NCBI GenBank assembly: GCA_019802505.1
Contig: JAFMOC010000082.1
Coordinates: 972,501 to 1,036,500, forward strand
Length of the DNA stretch: 64,000 nucleotides
Reading direction: 5' to 3'
Source of the DNA: Corydoras sp. C115
Lineage: Eukaryota; Chordata; Actinopteri; Siluriformes; Callichthyidae
The notes beneath the pieces are model-generated. The model was not told where the DNA came from. It saw only the letters and a program-made list of their open reading frames with translations, and ran no database searches. Each line of letters starts with the position of its first letter. Position 1 is the stretch's first letter. This document shows, in pieces, positions 25,501 to 40,000 of this stretch. The position numbers and the translations under genes are program-made.

Positions 25501-27847
25501 CTGCAGGTGACGTAGTGGTTTGCACATCTGTCTCTCGGCGCAGGGGATCCAGGTTCAAATCCCATCATGGTGGGTGGAGTTTCCATGTTCTCCCTGTGTC
25601 GAAGTGGGTTTCATCCGGTACTCTGGTTTCCTCCCACAGTCCAAAAACGTGGATTCAAGATGAATTGTCTGCTCTAAATTGCCCCTTTATAGAGTGTGCA
25701 TGTGTAAGTGAGTGGATTCTGCATGTGTAAGTGAATAGCATTCTGTGTGTACCGGCTCAGTGCTCATAACTTTTCCCCTGGATGGGCATGGGGAACCCTC
25801 AGTCGACCATAGTATAGGATTAAGCGGAACGTAATGAGAAAAGATTATCTCCTGCTGGTGTAACACAGACAGCGCAGCCTTAATATAGAGGCTCTCATCA
25901 GCACCACTGCACTGTGAGCGTCCTCTTCATGGTCTACATGGCTTCATCTGCACAGCTTCATTTTAAATTGAAATTGAAAAATTAAATTAAAATTAAAATG
26001 TCTTAAACATTCTAGAATTATATTGACATGTTATTCATCATTATATAATGCTACCTTTTCTTCATGCACATCCTTAAGACCTCCACAGGACCACCACACA
26101 TTGGATAACTTTACTGGGGTGCATAAATCTCAGTATTGCAGTGACATTGACACGGTGGTGGTGTCTTAAGCTATGTTGTACTGGTATGGGTGGATCAGAC
26201 ACAGCAGTGCTGCTGGAGATTTTAAACAAAGCATTAGCCGTCAACCAAAAATCCACTTGTACCATCACAACATACACTTACAATCAGCATCTGTTAGAAC
26301 TTTAGTAAAAGAAAATCTACTTTTCATAGAGCTTAAAAATCATTTACCCCGTGTGGTGCAACAATTAAGTTTCCCCATCATCCTACAAATACCAGTTCAA
26401 ATTCCAGTAATGCCACAGCCATCTGTGGCTGGAGCTCAGGAGAGGAAAATGGTCTGTGCTTTAAGAAAAAAGGGAATAAATTGTGTCACCCTGATCCATC
26501 ACAGTAATGTTAACCAATCAATAGTGTCTGCAAGGTCTACACAGATATTGAAAGTAAGGGGATCAACTGCAAACCCCCTTTTTTTTAAAAAAAAACAAAT
26601 TGAGTACCTATTAAAGATGGTAACACAAATACTTTCATTTCTTAAACTATGCCTTTTTGTATCTTTAAAATACCAATTAATAATTTCTGTGTCTTCAAAA
26701 TCTAAGTGATGCCGACATGTGCCCCCACGTCACGCTTTTGTGTCAAGACTGTATTATAAACTCCAGCAAAAAAAAAAAAGAGACGCATTATCATAGTCCA
26801 TGACCTCACAGGTTAAAAATCTACACTCTGTGGAAGATTGTGAAGCACTGTATTATTTTCATTTCTTATACAATTATTGCACTTTTAACTCAAACTGTCA
26901 TTCAGTTCTGTTGCAGGCACCATCTGCTGGATATGGGAAACAACAACATTCTGCCATCTTGTTAAAACATATGACTTGGTCAAATTATTGATGGTTGAAC
27001 CCTTTTTAAAAAGTTGGGCCAGCTCTGGCTCTTGGATTATGGAAGATTGAGATGACTGCTGATGTTCTACCGTCATTTAAAGGGCTGGTTCTCTGAAAGT
27101 TACTGAAGAGGTCATTAAGATGGTGATGATGATGATGACTGATGCATTTTCTAAGTATTCTGATCACATATAGGCTGCAAGTGTCTTGACAAAAAAAAAA
27201 AAAAAGAATATGGACAAAGGTGTTTAGCTGAACTGGTAGTCATCATTTGGTCCTCCCGACAACTGCTGGTTCAACAGAGACAGCGCAGCATTAATTTAGA
27301 GGCTCTCATCAGCACCACTGCACCGAGAGCATCCTCCTCATGGTCTGCATGGCTTCACTCGCACACGGCAACTAATTTGCCATTTTAACACGTGTTCAGC
27401 ATTCTATAACTAATATGCACAACTGTCCCATGGCAATGGGGCTATTTCCAGCAGGGAATATGGATTTGCCCTGGAAACGGACGCCTGGCATGGATTTGCT
27501 CTCGCGTTTCAGCGGTAGAACCAGATTCAGTTTCAATGCAGATACAAAATGCGAGCAGACAAAGAAGGCACATGCGATCTATTTCACATAGCAAAAAAAA
27601 AAAGAAGCCAAAGAAAACCCGCTCAGATATAGTTTCACGATTGCTTTTAAATGGACTCATGGATTGTCTGTTTTTTTTCTGAGATTCCTCCATCATCACA
27701 GGTGGAACGCAGCTGAATGAAGTTAAATGTAAACCCTGTCACCTACCTCTCCCCGACAAACGCAGCCACTTGCTGGTAGGATGAGGAGACTTGCAAGAAA
27801 AGGAAAGAAAAGAAAGCCAAATACATCGGGCGCCCCGTTGCCGCCAT
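17139..27847 (-). CDS. atp6ap1l: V-ATPase accessory protein Ac45-like (ATP6AP1-like), complete
   Basis: This is a type I membrane protein related to ATP6AP1/Ac45, which assists assembly and targeting of the vacuolar proton pump. The exons in transcript order are 27847-27747, 22082-22042, 21848-21754, 20175-19934, 18539-18489, 18394-18151 and 17378-17139. They total 1014 coding bases, or 337 aa, and all phases fit. A signal peptide (LAFFSFLFLQ) opens the protein. The lumenal part has NWS and NAT glycosylation sites. The Ac45 signature follows: SFHCQHVSSL, DFQIQAFNV, then ASDCATFF before the single membrane segment (LIMSLILLLVLAYAL). A tail of about 35 residues ends the protein. It is shorter than ATP6AP1 and lacks most of its N-terminal lumenal domain, like ATP6AP1L. 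It is head-to-head with rps23, as in human 5q14.2 from memory. The small 41-base exon 2 rests on splice sites and phase only. Confidence 0.9.
17497..17837 (+). mobile_element. SINE with 12-bp target duplication
   Basis: AAGTCCTAAGCA at 17485-17496 and 17838-17849. In the last atp6ap1l intron, 120 bases from the last exon. Confidence 0.94.
18840..19327 (-). mobile_element. Composite SINE (one and a quarter copies)
   Basis: On the minus strand: a full SINE (19327-18975), AATTGTAGTGAG, then the first ~77 bases of a second SINE (18964-18888), then a GAAT-rich tail. CCTGTAAA plus a T run flanks the whole. The internal junction matches 7470-7483. Confidence 0.88.
19523..19573. repeat. T13-A38 homopolymer hairpin
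   Basis: A run of T is followed at once by a long run of A in atp6ap1l intron 4. It is self-complementary, and the exact length may be unreliable in an assembly. Confidence 0.85.
20325..20683 (+). mobile_element. SINE, full length, TGAA tail
   Basis: GATGACT flanks on both sides (20310 and 20684). In atp6ap1l intron 3. Confidence 0.92.
20857..21182 (+). mobile_element. Headless SINE with dimer-type linker
   Basis: Starts with GCATGGAGACATATTTAGGT and AAAAAAACATCCCAGTCTGG, the same linker as in the dimer at 2343-2390, then continues as a normal body with a TGGA tail. Confidence 0.85.
22908..23010 (+). repeat. Family Y relic
   Basis: GATCGGGACCCCCACGGAGC and GTGGATCAGACACAGCATTG tie it to the copies at 11230 and 26195. 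A further piece (CACCCAAATAATACCTGCTC) lies at 23530. Confidence 0.45.
23366..23500 (-). mobile_element. Very old SINE relic
   Basis: CCATTCCCATCCA, CAGGCGCTGGGCAAATAC and GGGGCAATTTACAGCAG identify it. Confidence 0.6.
24112..24424 (-). mobile_element. Old diverged SINE
   Basis: Complete but with many changes and expanded C and G runs. B box GATTCGAACCTGG is visible. Confidence 0.8.
24535..24882 (-). mobile_element. SINE with 13-bp target duplication
   Basis: ATCAAACAACTAC at 24517-24531 and 24883-24897. It has almost no tail. Confidence 0.92.
25504..25840 (+). mobile_element. Old diverged SINE
   Basis: From GGTGACGTAGTGGTTTGCAC to GGATTAAGCGGAACGTAATG. It has the older GATGAATTGTCTGCTCTAAA section. 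Confidence 0.82.
25868..25985. repeat. Direct repeat pair, copy A
   Basis: About 115 bases shared with 27276-27390: GACAGCGCAGC, GAGGCTCTCATCAGCACCAC, TCCTC, TGGTCTACATGGCTTCA. It is in atp6ap1l intron 1. Confidence 0.7.
26060..26240 (+). repeat. Family Y relic
   Basis: Contains AGTGACATTGACACGGTGG and GTGGATCAGACACAGCAGTG, typical of the same family. An open frame beginning here (26173) runs on through intron sequence and is not a gene. Confidence 0.5.
27276..27390. repeat. Direct repeat pair, copy B
   Basis: Second copy, about 360 bases from the atp6ap1l first exon. Confidence 0.7.
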
Positions 27848-28200
27848 GTAGATAAATATTAAATGCAGAAGCGCTCCAGAGTCCGTCACTGCTGCCTCAT
27901 AATCTGCCCCGATAATAACGGGCCGAGCGTCCGCACCATGACTGGCGTGAGCAAAAGCCAATCAGCACACAGAATCGGCCGCATCTGGGCACGCCTCTTT
28001 CTGACAATAGTTTTCACGTCACTGGGCAAACAAATATTTACTGCGGAAAAGCAAGAAACTTGACATTTCTTATACAAGCACCGGCCACTTTATTAGATAC
28101 ACTTAATTTTGTCACTTGATCATTTAGTCTATCTATACAGATTCACAACGTGGTTATATCATCCACCATCCAAATCATACCATAATGTGGCATCTGATTG

Positions 28201-28221
28201 TAGACACACACACACACACAG

Positions 28222-28259
<38 letters not shown>
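28201..28259. repeat. AC then TA microsatellite abutting a SINE
   Basis: AC repeats then about 16 TA units run directly into the tail of a minus-strand SINE. A matching AC/TA tract (28574-28617) sits on its other side. Confidence 0.85.
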
Positions 28260-28262
<3 letters not shown>

Positions 28263-28576
28263 TCCATTATCTTCTGCTTTATCCTCTATTAGGGTCGTGG
28301 GGGGGGGTTCCCCATGCCCATCCAGGGGAGAACATTTCGGGCGCTGGGCAGATACACCCAGAACAGGGCACCAATCTATCGCTGGGCACACACACAAACA
28401 CACTCTATATGGGGCAATTTGGAGAACTCAATTGACTTGATCCATGTTTTTGGACTGTGGGAGGAAACCGGAGAAACCCATGCGGACACGGGGAGAACAT
28501 GGAAACTCCATCCAGATGGGGATTCGAACCGGGAATCCCTAGTGCTGAGAGGAGAACATGCTAAGCCACCGTGTGC

Positions 28577-28578
<2 letters not shown>
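28258..28578 (-). mobile_element. SINE inside an AC/TA microsatellite
   Basis: Nearly full length; the 5' end is trimmed to GCCACCGTGTG. It is 400 bases upstream of the atp6ap1l start codon. Confidence 0.9.
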
Positions 28579-28616
<38 letters not shown>

Positions 28617-29004
28617 TTATGATTCTTGTTACTGCTTAATATTAAACTTAGAAAGTAAAGTCTTTATTAAATTTTAATTTTGTAATCCATTTGATATTTC
28701 AAGTCTATTTCAGCTATAAATGTGTGAAATATGGGTATACACACTGGACAGGTTATATATTTAATAAATATGTTTATTATATTTGTTTAATACAATCTGA
28801 CATGCAAACTCACCACAGAGAGGACCCTTCTTTAAAATGCTTTCCATAAAGTAAGTACTATGCCACTGTGCAACATGCTCGATATATGGCCCGGCAAAAG
28901 GACTTTATTATTATTATTATTATTATTTTTAATAAAAGTTTATTTAAGTCTGTCAAATAGCTGTTAACATTTCTTCGGCTTAATCCTATACTAGCTTGGT
29001 CTGT

Positions 29005-29125
29005 ACTTGGTGTGTGTTTGTGTCCAGCAATGGATTGGCCCCCCTGTTCTGGTGTGTCTGTCCAGCACCCGAACCTCTGGATGGGCATAGGAAACCCTTA
29101 ACTACTCTAGCAGAGAATTAAGTGG
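29005..29125 (+). mobile_element. Short old SINE relic
   Basis: CCAGCAATGGATTGGCC and GGATGGGCATAGG remain. Confidence 0.6.
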
Positions 29126-29164
29126 AAGATACATCACATTCATCACATTTATTATCATTATTAT

Positions 29165-29340
29165 CATAGTCCAGTCATAGGCTTGTGTTTAAAGAACAAG
29201 CCTTGGGACCTCAAAGTCCCCGGTTCAAGTCCCAGTCCACCTAGTACTATGGCTGAAGTGCCCTTGGGCAAGGCACTTAATCCCAATTACTCCCTGGGCG
29301 CAGTGTACAGGGCTGCCCACAACTCGGCATGTCACTTCAC
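29165..29340 (+). repeat. tRNA-SINE-like repeat of a second family
   Basis: CCCCGGTTCAAGTCCCAGTC is a B-box. It is followed by GTGCCCTTGGGCAAGGCACT and an end leading into a TG tract. Confidence 0.55.
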
Positions 29341-29341
29341 T

Positions 29342-29373
<32 letters not shown>
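29342..29373. repeat. TG microsatellite
   Basis: Sixteen TG units at the end of a tRNA-SINE-like repeat. Confidence 0.9.
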
Positions 29374-29375
<2 letters not shown>

Positions 29376-29518
29376 CACTACACGAATAAGTTAAATGTGT
29401 GTAAAAAGTTGTATCACTTTACTTGCTGCCCTGTTCAGACAAGAACTCTGATCTACAAATCATCTCTTAACTCAGATGTGATTGAAGAAATTACACATAT
29501 AGTATCTAGATTGAGTGG

Positions 29519-29870
29519 GGCGGCACGGTGGCTTAGTGGTTGGCATGTTCTCCTCTCAGCACTAGGGATTCCCGGTTCGAATCCCCATCTGGGTGGAGTT
29601 TCCATGTTCTCCCCGTGTCTGCGTGGGTTTCCTCCGGGTTCTCCGGTTTCCTCCCACAATCCAAAAACATGGATCAAGTCAATTGAGTTCTCCAACTTGC
29701 CCCATATAGAGTGTGTCTGTGTGAGTGAGTGTGTGTCCAGTGATAGATTGGCGTCCTGTCCTGGGTGTATCTGCCCAGCGCCCGAAACGTTCTCCCCTGG
29801 ATGGGCATGGGGAACCCCCCCCCCTCCCACGACCCTAGTAGAGGATAAAGCGGAAGATAATGGATGGATG
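29519..29870 (+). mobile_element. SINE with target duplication TATCTAGATTG
   Basis: Duplication at 29503-29513 and 29871-29881. It is followed at once by another SINE. Confidence 0.93.
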
Positions 29871-29881
29871 TATCTAGATTG

Positions 29882-30192
29882 GGTGGCACGGTGGCTTAGT
29901 GGTTAGCACGTTCTCCTCTCAGCACTAGGGATTCCCGGTTCGAATCCCCATCTGGGTAGAGTTTCCATGTTCTCCCCGTGTCCGCGTGGGTTTCCTCTGG
30001 GTTCTCCGGTTTCCTCCCACAGTCTGAATACATGGATCAAGTCAATTGAATTCTCCAAATTGCCCCATATAGAGTGTGTCTGTGTGAGTGAGTGTGTGAC
30101 CAGCGATGGATTGGCGCCCTGTCCTGGGTGTATCTGCCCAGCGCCCGAAACGTTCTCCCCTGGATGGGCATGGAGAACCCCCCCCCCCCCTT
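29882..30192 (+). mobile_element. SINE lacking its tail
   Basis: Ends in a C run at the point where the last ~35 bases should follow. It lies 140 bases before the rps23 TOP tract. Confidence 0.9.
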
Positions 30193-30330
30193 CATATAAT
30201 AAAGGTTAATAAGTGAATTAAAGTGAGAATGTAGGAAACTGGTGTTGGGTTGCGTTCTGTTGATTTTAAGCGGGACGTTGGCGGGACACCCATACGGACT
30301 GCGCATGCGACAAATTCGCAAAGCATTGTG

Positions 30331-30350
30331 GGCTCTCTCTTTTCTCCGGG
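30331..30350 (+). promoter_or_regulatory. rps23 5' TOP tract / probable transcription start
   Basis: A run CTCTCTCTTTTCTCC lies about 25 bases before the rps23 ATG. Vertebrate ribosomal-protein mRNAs begin at a C within such a 5' terminal oligopyrimidine tract, which makes translation respond to mTOR. The exact start base is inferred. Confidence 0.75.
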
Positions 30351-30366
30351 ACTCAAAGCTGCCGAC

Positions 30367-34473
<4,107 letters not shown>

Positions 34474-34493
34474 AATGTTAAATCCCAGATTAC

Positions 34494-34499
34494 AATAAA
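34494..34499 (+). promoter_or_regulatory. rps23 polyadenylation signal
   Basis: AATAAA, 20 bases after the stop codon. The very short 3' UTR is usual for ribosomal-protein genes. Confidence 0.8.
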
Positions 34500-34557
34500 T
34501 CTGTTTTTCAATTACAGAAACCTGTCGTCTTGTTCTTTATTCTTTTGCAATGCTGTT

Positions 34558-34830
34558 GTAATCCGAGCTCCGCAGCTCGTCTGCTGTTTAACAAACTCAA
34601 GTGAACCTATATTACTCCATTACTTATCTGTCTCTTTGGATTTCAGTAGCTGCTTACGTTCAATACAACTCCCTGAATCTGACCTACAGGAAAATCTGAG
34701 GATCTTCTCTCTCTTTCCTGCACTTTATCCCTCTGGCTGGGTTCCTGCACCAGTGTCACCTTTACCATTATGGTGCCAGTGTTCAACCATAGCCTTCATT
34801 ACTTAATTGTTAAATTAACTAAAGTATTTT
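34558..34830 (+). mobile_element. Degenerate fragment of the same LINE family
   Basis: It shares with 42600-42780 the order of motifs: AACCTATATTACTCCATTAC, a CTGTAGCTGC-like stretch, TACAATNACTNCCTGACTCTGAC-type text and GATCTTCTCTCTC. It is much diverged and has no coding capacity. It lies just after rps23. Confidence 0.55.
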
Positions 34831-37072
34831 TAAGGAACACCTCGGGGTGCATTTCTTCTTAAAGTAAAAAAAAAACCCATTGAAACCATTTTATTACACT
34901 GCTGCTCAACTGGCTTCTCTTTAACTTGCGTATTTGTTTTCTGTTGCTTGTAAAATTATCTACGTATTGAATATTTCTTCTGATTCTCATGTACAGTGGT
35001 CATGGATTATTAAACCTGCATGAAATTGGTAAATTATATGAACTATTTTTTTACATAAATACACAAAAGACTTAAATATTGTAATGGCTTCCAGCTTTTG
35101 GAAATCTATTTTTGTTCACCCATAGCTCTGAAGCTGTTGCTGTGTAAGAGGTGCTTTTAAAATAAATCTGAAGCTAACTTAATATGTTTATTAACTCATC
35201 CGGTGCTTTGGGATTAAGAATGGTGGGCTGCACATGAGGCCTAATGTTGAAGACCCCAAATAAACTATCCACATATTACAGAACGCATTACTAAATAAAA
35301 AAAAAGTTATGAAATGTTTGTGGTTTGACAGTGAACTAGTTTAGGTCTAGAGAATTTCGGTTCCAATTCTAGGCGACCGAAGTTCTGCAATATTTAGCCG
35401 TTAGCCTAATTTACACTTAACCTCAAAACATCTGGCAAGAGAGAACAACTACAATGTCTCAAACCTTTAAAGGTTATTTGGTTAAACAAGCTAAAATTAA
35501 TGTAGAACAGGCAGCTCTACCAAATACAGTACTGGTCCAAAATTGGGACACGTCCCCTTTTGTTCCATCGTTTATTTCCTCCACTTATATTATAGATTTT
35601 ATATATAGACTTTGGAGTTTTACAATTACAGACGGTCGTGTTTTCTTGTTTTTGTTAGTCCCCTGTTGGTTCTCTGTTCTCTATTGGTCACGTGTCATTT
35701 GGGTGGTGGATTGTTGTGAGTTCTGCAGTGACACTGCTATATATGTGTGGTTTCACTGTACGGCTGGGTTAAATATTGCAGATGTTTACAATGTGCTTGG
35801 GGTGTTTGTGTTTTGCTCACCCACTGTGACCCTTCTACATTTATTACAAAATTAGAATGAGCTTAAATGTAGATATAGAATTTACATAGTTGTATCATAG
35901 CAGAGAATAACAACAGCATTCAAACTGTACCTGGTCCAGCTGTCTTAAATTTTTGCCATTGCCAATTGCCAGCCACCGGAATCTCTCGCTTTAATACCCC
36001 ACAGTTTCCATCCAGAGAGAGCTGGTATACCTCTGGCATGTAAAGCCAGGTGACTACTTTCATCCATTTCTGTATGTATGATCTCACAGATTCCATGGTT
36101 GGATGGCGTCTCATTGACTTGATAAGGGAGAGAGTGTGTCCCACCCTGAGAAGACAGCTAATTTGCTCTGCTTGGATCCCACCACAGGTAATTAACATCA
36201 TCGCGATTTGAACCCTGGATAATAGGAGAAATATTTATTTTTGCCTATAGATTTATTCAGAGATTTTTAAGGACTATATCTGATCAGCATACTGCGGTCC
36301 ATATCATTCTGTAGTGATAAGTGTTGGGTGATGAAGGGCACTTGACTGATTGGAGGAAATGGATCATTGCTATAATGAAGTGTGTGTTGAATAGTCATTG
36401 TTGAACTCTTACACGATGAGAATGCTTTAAAGTGAATATCTCAGACTTTATAAGTACTGGGCTCTTACAGCAGTGATAATCCTCATACCAGTCTTATTCC
36501 TCCACCAATTAAAGCTCCATAGAGTCTGAGTAGTTGTTGACCTCAGAAAAGTGCTCATAGGTGACTGAGATGTAAGCTGAAGTCTGTGTTGTGATGTTGT
36601 GTAACTAAATCGCACAACCTGGCAGATGAAGTGTTTGGCAAAAGCACATCACTGAACCAAGTCAAGTTAAGCGACCTTGCTCTGTCTCATGATCAGATAT
36701 TTATAGCAGGGCCATGACATAAATAACCTGGAGTGCAGCTCAGGAGTCGCCCCAGACCACCACAGGATAAGACCACGGAATAGCTTCTTCGGTAAGCAGT
36801 AATGTAAACAGCTGTCATTCGTCCTCGTTTTCTCGTCCGTCACGTTGGGAGAGAGGATAATGTTTTCCTTTGCAGGTTACAATCTTAGCCTTTGCATTTT
36901 GCATTTTAGGCTGTGAGTTTTTAGCATGGACGGCCTTCTGATGTTTGTTGACATTTGTTCAACGACTTACCATGTGCTGTAAAAAAAAAAAAAGAATCAA
37001 TTTATTATTCCAGTTTATCAGCGGTTCACAGAACTAAAGAAAGGCTGATTAATTGCCACTGAACTCGATCCG
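34831..37072. other. Interval between rps23 and asb14
   Basis: No recognised exon. It holds a family Y repeat at 35600-35760. Two frames, 35454 (+) and 36201-35920 (-), have no family resemblance. Bases 36900-37072 are the probable asb14 upstream region. Confidence 0.5.
35600..35760 (+). repeat. Family Y repeat, opposite direction
   Basis: CTGTTGGTTCTCTGTTCTC, ATTTGGGTGGTGGATTGTTG and GAGTTCTGCAGTGACACTG are the reverse complement of the copy at 11400-11510. Confidence 0.65.
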
Positions 37073-37093
37073 ATGCACAGTGATGGATTTTGA
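37073..37093 (+). promoter_or_regulatory. Short upstream ORF overlapping the asb14 start
   Basis: An ATG 10 bases before the asb14 ATG opens a six-codon frame whose TGA lies inside the asb14 reading frame. If the transcript includes it, it would lower initiation at the main start. The 5' UTR extent is unknown, so its role is inference. Confidence 0.3.
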
Positions 37094-40000
37094 GTTGACA
37101 GAAGAGATTTTGGATGAAGATGTGGCCACACAGTACATGATTGAGCAGAGCATTCTCACGAATAACAAACAGATCGAGTTCAAACACATCTTTTCGGAAG
37201 ACGGTTGCAGGTAGGATTCGGATTTTCATTATGCACATTGCACATATGCAATTATTGCACATAAAATAATTATTGCGCATATGCCTTGAAGGCTGCATTT
37301 CTTTTTATACATGTTCAAATAGTTTTCTGGTTGCAGGATTCTGCTGACTAGTCCAGAAAGGGATAAAATAACCAATGCCATTAAACAAGGTATGAATCTT
37401 TAGTGACCTGCAAAGCGGCTTTGTTAATTATTACTGTTTTCATGGAGTAGCAAGAAAAAAGGTTTTCTCCTTAAGATATTTACCTCCAGCCCTTCAATCA
37501 CACATGCAAAGCTGACCATTTATTTCGTATCAACCGAGAAAGTGTACACTGTTAAACAAGAGGAATGAGGTCACATTCTGGGTTCCACTTCCCCCAGCGA
37601 GTGTAGTGCTGTCTCTACTGTCATAACAGATCCTCTTAAGCATTAGTGTGGCATCTCATACATTTGTGCTAGAATGACACAAAATGCCCTTTCACTGCAT
37701 TACTACTAATAGCTTGGCTCTAAAACAATAATAGGAGAAGACACTGATATTTCTGGCAGGTGTATCATATGAAGCTCTGTATATTCTGTACTAAACTTTA
37801 AACTGGTGCCCGGTCAGGTGATGAAGCAGCTCTCCGGAAATTATCAATCCACCAAAACGCTTTTCGTGAGGAGGACAATGTAGGACAGATTCCACTACAC
37901 GAGGCGGCTATTCAGAAAAATCAGAACATCCTGGAGATCACGTTCAAAGGTTGGCGTATAATCATCTGTAGTGGTATACATGATATTCAGCAAATGAGTT
38001 TAGCTTAAATGTTCCGAATTTCATTGTGGATTGATGTCTGCTTCTCCACAGCGTCTCCAGCAGATGCCAAGTTTGGAAAAAACCACAGTGGAAAGACAGC
38101 CGTTTTTTTGGCCGTAGAGAACGGCCTGCTGGACAATGCCTGCTACCTTTTGGACAATGGGAGCAGTCTCGATTGCCAGGACAGTAATGATGATTCGCCG
38201 TTAGTTATCGGTAAGCGAAGCACCTTTTAGACTGAACCATGGCTATTCACTCATCAGTTCATTAAGACTTGTTCATAATGAGGAGCTCATTTATACAGTA
38301 TGCCCTTGCTTCTGATGGAGATATGGCACTTCTGGCACGGGCAACCTTCACTGAAACAAAATGGTTCTCGTTTGTCCCAAAACACATTGGGGATTACAAG
38401 AACTGCTACCCGATTTGGACGGGATCTGTTCTTGGGTGTGTTGGTAGCGTTGGCACACGTCTGTCCAACTAAACCATATTTGTTTTCAGACATGTGGACC
38501 AAATTAATATTTGTGTATTGTGGCTGCGGCACGGTGGCTTAGTCCGTTAGCACGTTCGCCTCTCAGCACTAGGGATTCCTGGTTCGAATCCCCATCTAGG
38601 TGGAGTTTCCATGTTTTCCCCGTATTCGTGTGGGTTTCCTCTGGGTTCTCCGGTTTCCTCCTACAGTCCAAAAACATGGATCAAGTCAATTGAGTTCTCC
38701 AAATTGCTTCATGTAGAGTGTGTATATATAGAGTGTGTTTGGGTGTGTGAGTGTGTGCCCAGCGATAGATTGGCGCCCTGTCCTGGGTGTATCTGCCCAG
38801 CACCCGAGACGTTCTCCCTGGATGGGCATGGGGAACCCCCCCGCGACCCTAATAGAGGATAAAGCGGAAGATAATGAATGAAGGAATGTATTGTGGCCCA
38901 CATCTGTATGCTATCTGGGTGATGTGTAGGTGTGTGTAAATTGCCCACAGTCTTCACCCACAAAGTCTTCAAATAGCTAAAATGGTGACTATCCATTTAT
39001 CCGTTATCTATTGCTTAATTTTTTTCTTTTTTTCTTTCTCCATGTCCTGTCTGGCACTGTGAAACTCAGGATTGATGTCTGAGTGTCTAAGTCAGGCCCA
39101 ACAGTTTTGATTTTACAAGTGGAGCATACAGACATTTCACCATGATGCTCCACTTGGTATACATTTAACACTTTATTGTAAATTCTTTTGGGAATTTTTT
39201 ATTGTAAATTATTCTGTTTCTTAGGAAACAGAAAAGAAAAAAAAGAAAAAAATATCTATTGCTTAATCCTATACTGGAGTTGCGGGGGTGGGGACGCTGG
39301 GCAGATGCCTCCTGGAAAGGGCGCCAATCTATCGCTGGGCTCATACACACACTGGGCAATGTATTGAAACCTTGAACCCATGTTTTTGGACTGTGGATGG
39401 AAACTGAAAAAACCCAGAGAAAACCACACAGACACGGTTGATTGGGATTCAAACCTGGATTCCCAGCATTAAGCGACTGATATGACAATCACTAAGCCAC
39501 TGTGCAGCCCAAAATGGTGAACAATTGGGCAAAATGTATTAAAGAGCTAAAAAATGACACTATGGTTACTGCATTTTTTTTACCATTAATTAAAAAGAAA
39601 TGAAAACAACATTGTTAGTTGATTAGTCATTTCATGGCGGCACAGTGGCTTAGTGGTTAGCACGTTCGCCTCTCAGCACTAGGGATTCCCGGTTCAAATG
39701 CCAATCTGGGTGGAGTTTCCATGTTCTCCCCGTGTCCGCGTGGGTTTCCTCCGGGTTCTCCGGTTTCCTCCCACAGTCCAAAAACATGGATCAAGTCAAT
39801 TGAATTCTCAAAATTGCCCCCTATAGAGTGTGTCTGTGTGAGTGAGTGTGTGCCCAGCGATGGATTGGCGCCCTGTCCTGGGTCTTTCTGCCCAGCGCCC
39901 GAGATGTTCTCCCCTGGATGGGCATGGGGAACCCCACCGCGACCCTAATAGAGGATAAAGCGGGAGATAATGAATGAATGAAGTCATTTCATATGATATT

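Larger units (their letters stand above)
27848..30330. other. Shared upstream region of atp6ap1l and rps23
   Basis: The two genes are divergent, 2.5 kb apart. The interval is mostly SINEs and microsatellites. The only relatively GC-rich, repeat-free parts are the first ~200 bases next to each gene (27848-28070 and 30200-30360), where the promoters probably are. No other gene seen. Confidence 0.6.

Noticed and set aside
26173..26709. 178-codon plus-strand frame inside atp6ap1l intron 1
   Set aside because: Starts in a family Y repeat, has low complexity and no recognisable domain.
28201..28617. CRISPR-like spaced repeats, considered for several short direct repeats
   Set aside because: They are microsatellites and SINE tails in a vertebrate genome; there is no regular repeat-spacer structure.
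35920..36201. 93-codon minus-strand frame before asb14
   Set aside because: Could be a decayed mobile-element piece, but I see no diagnostic motif.
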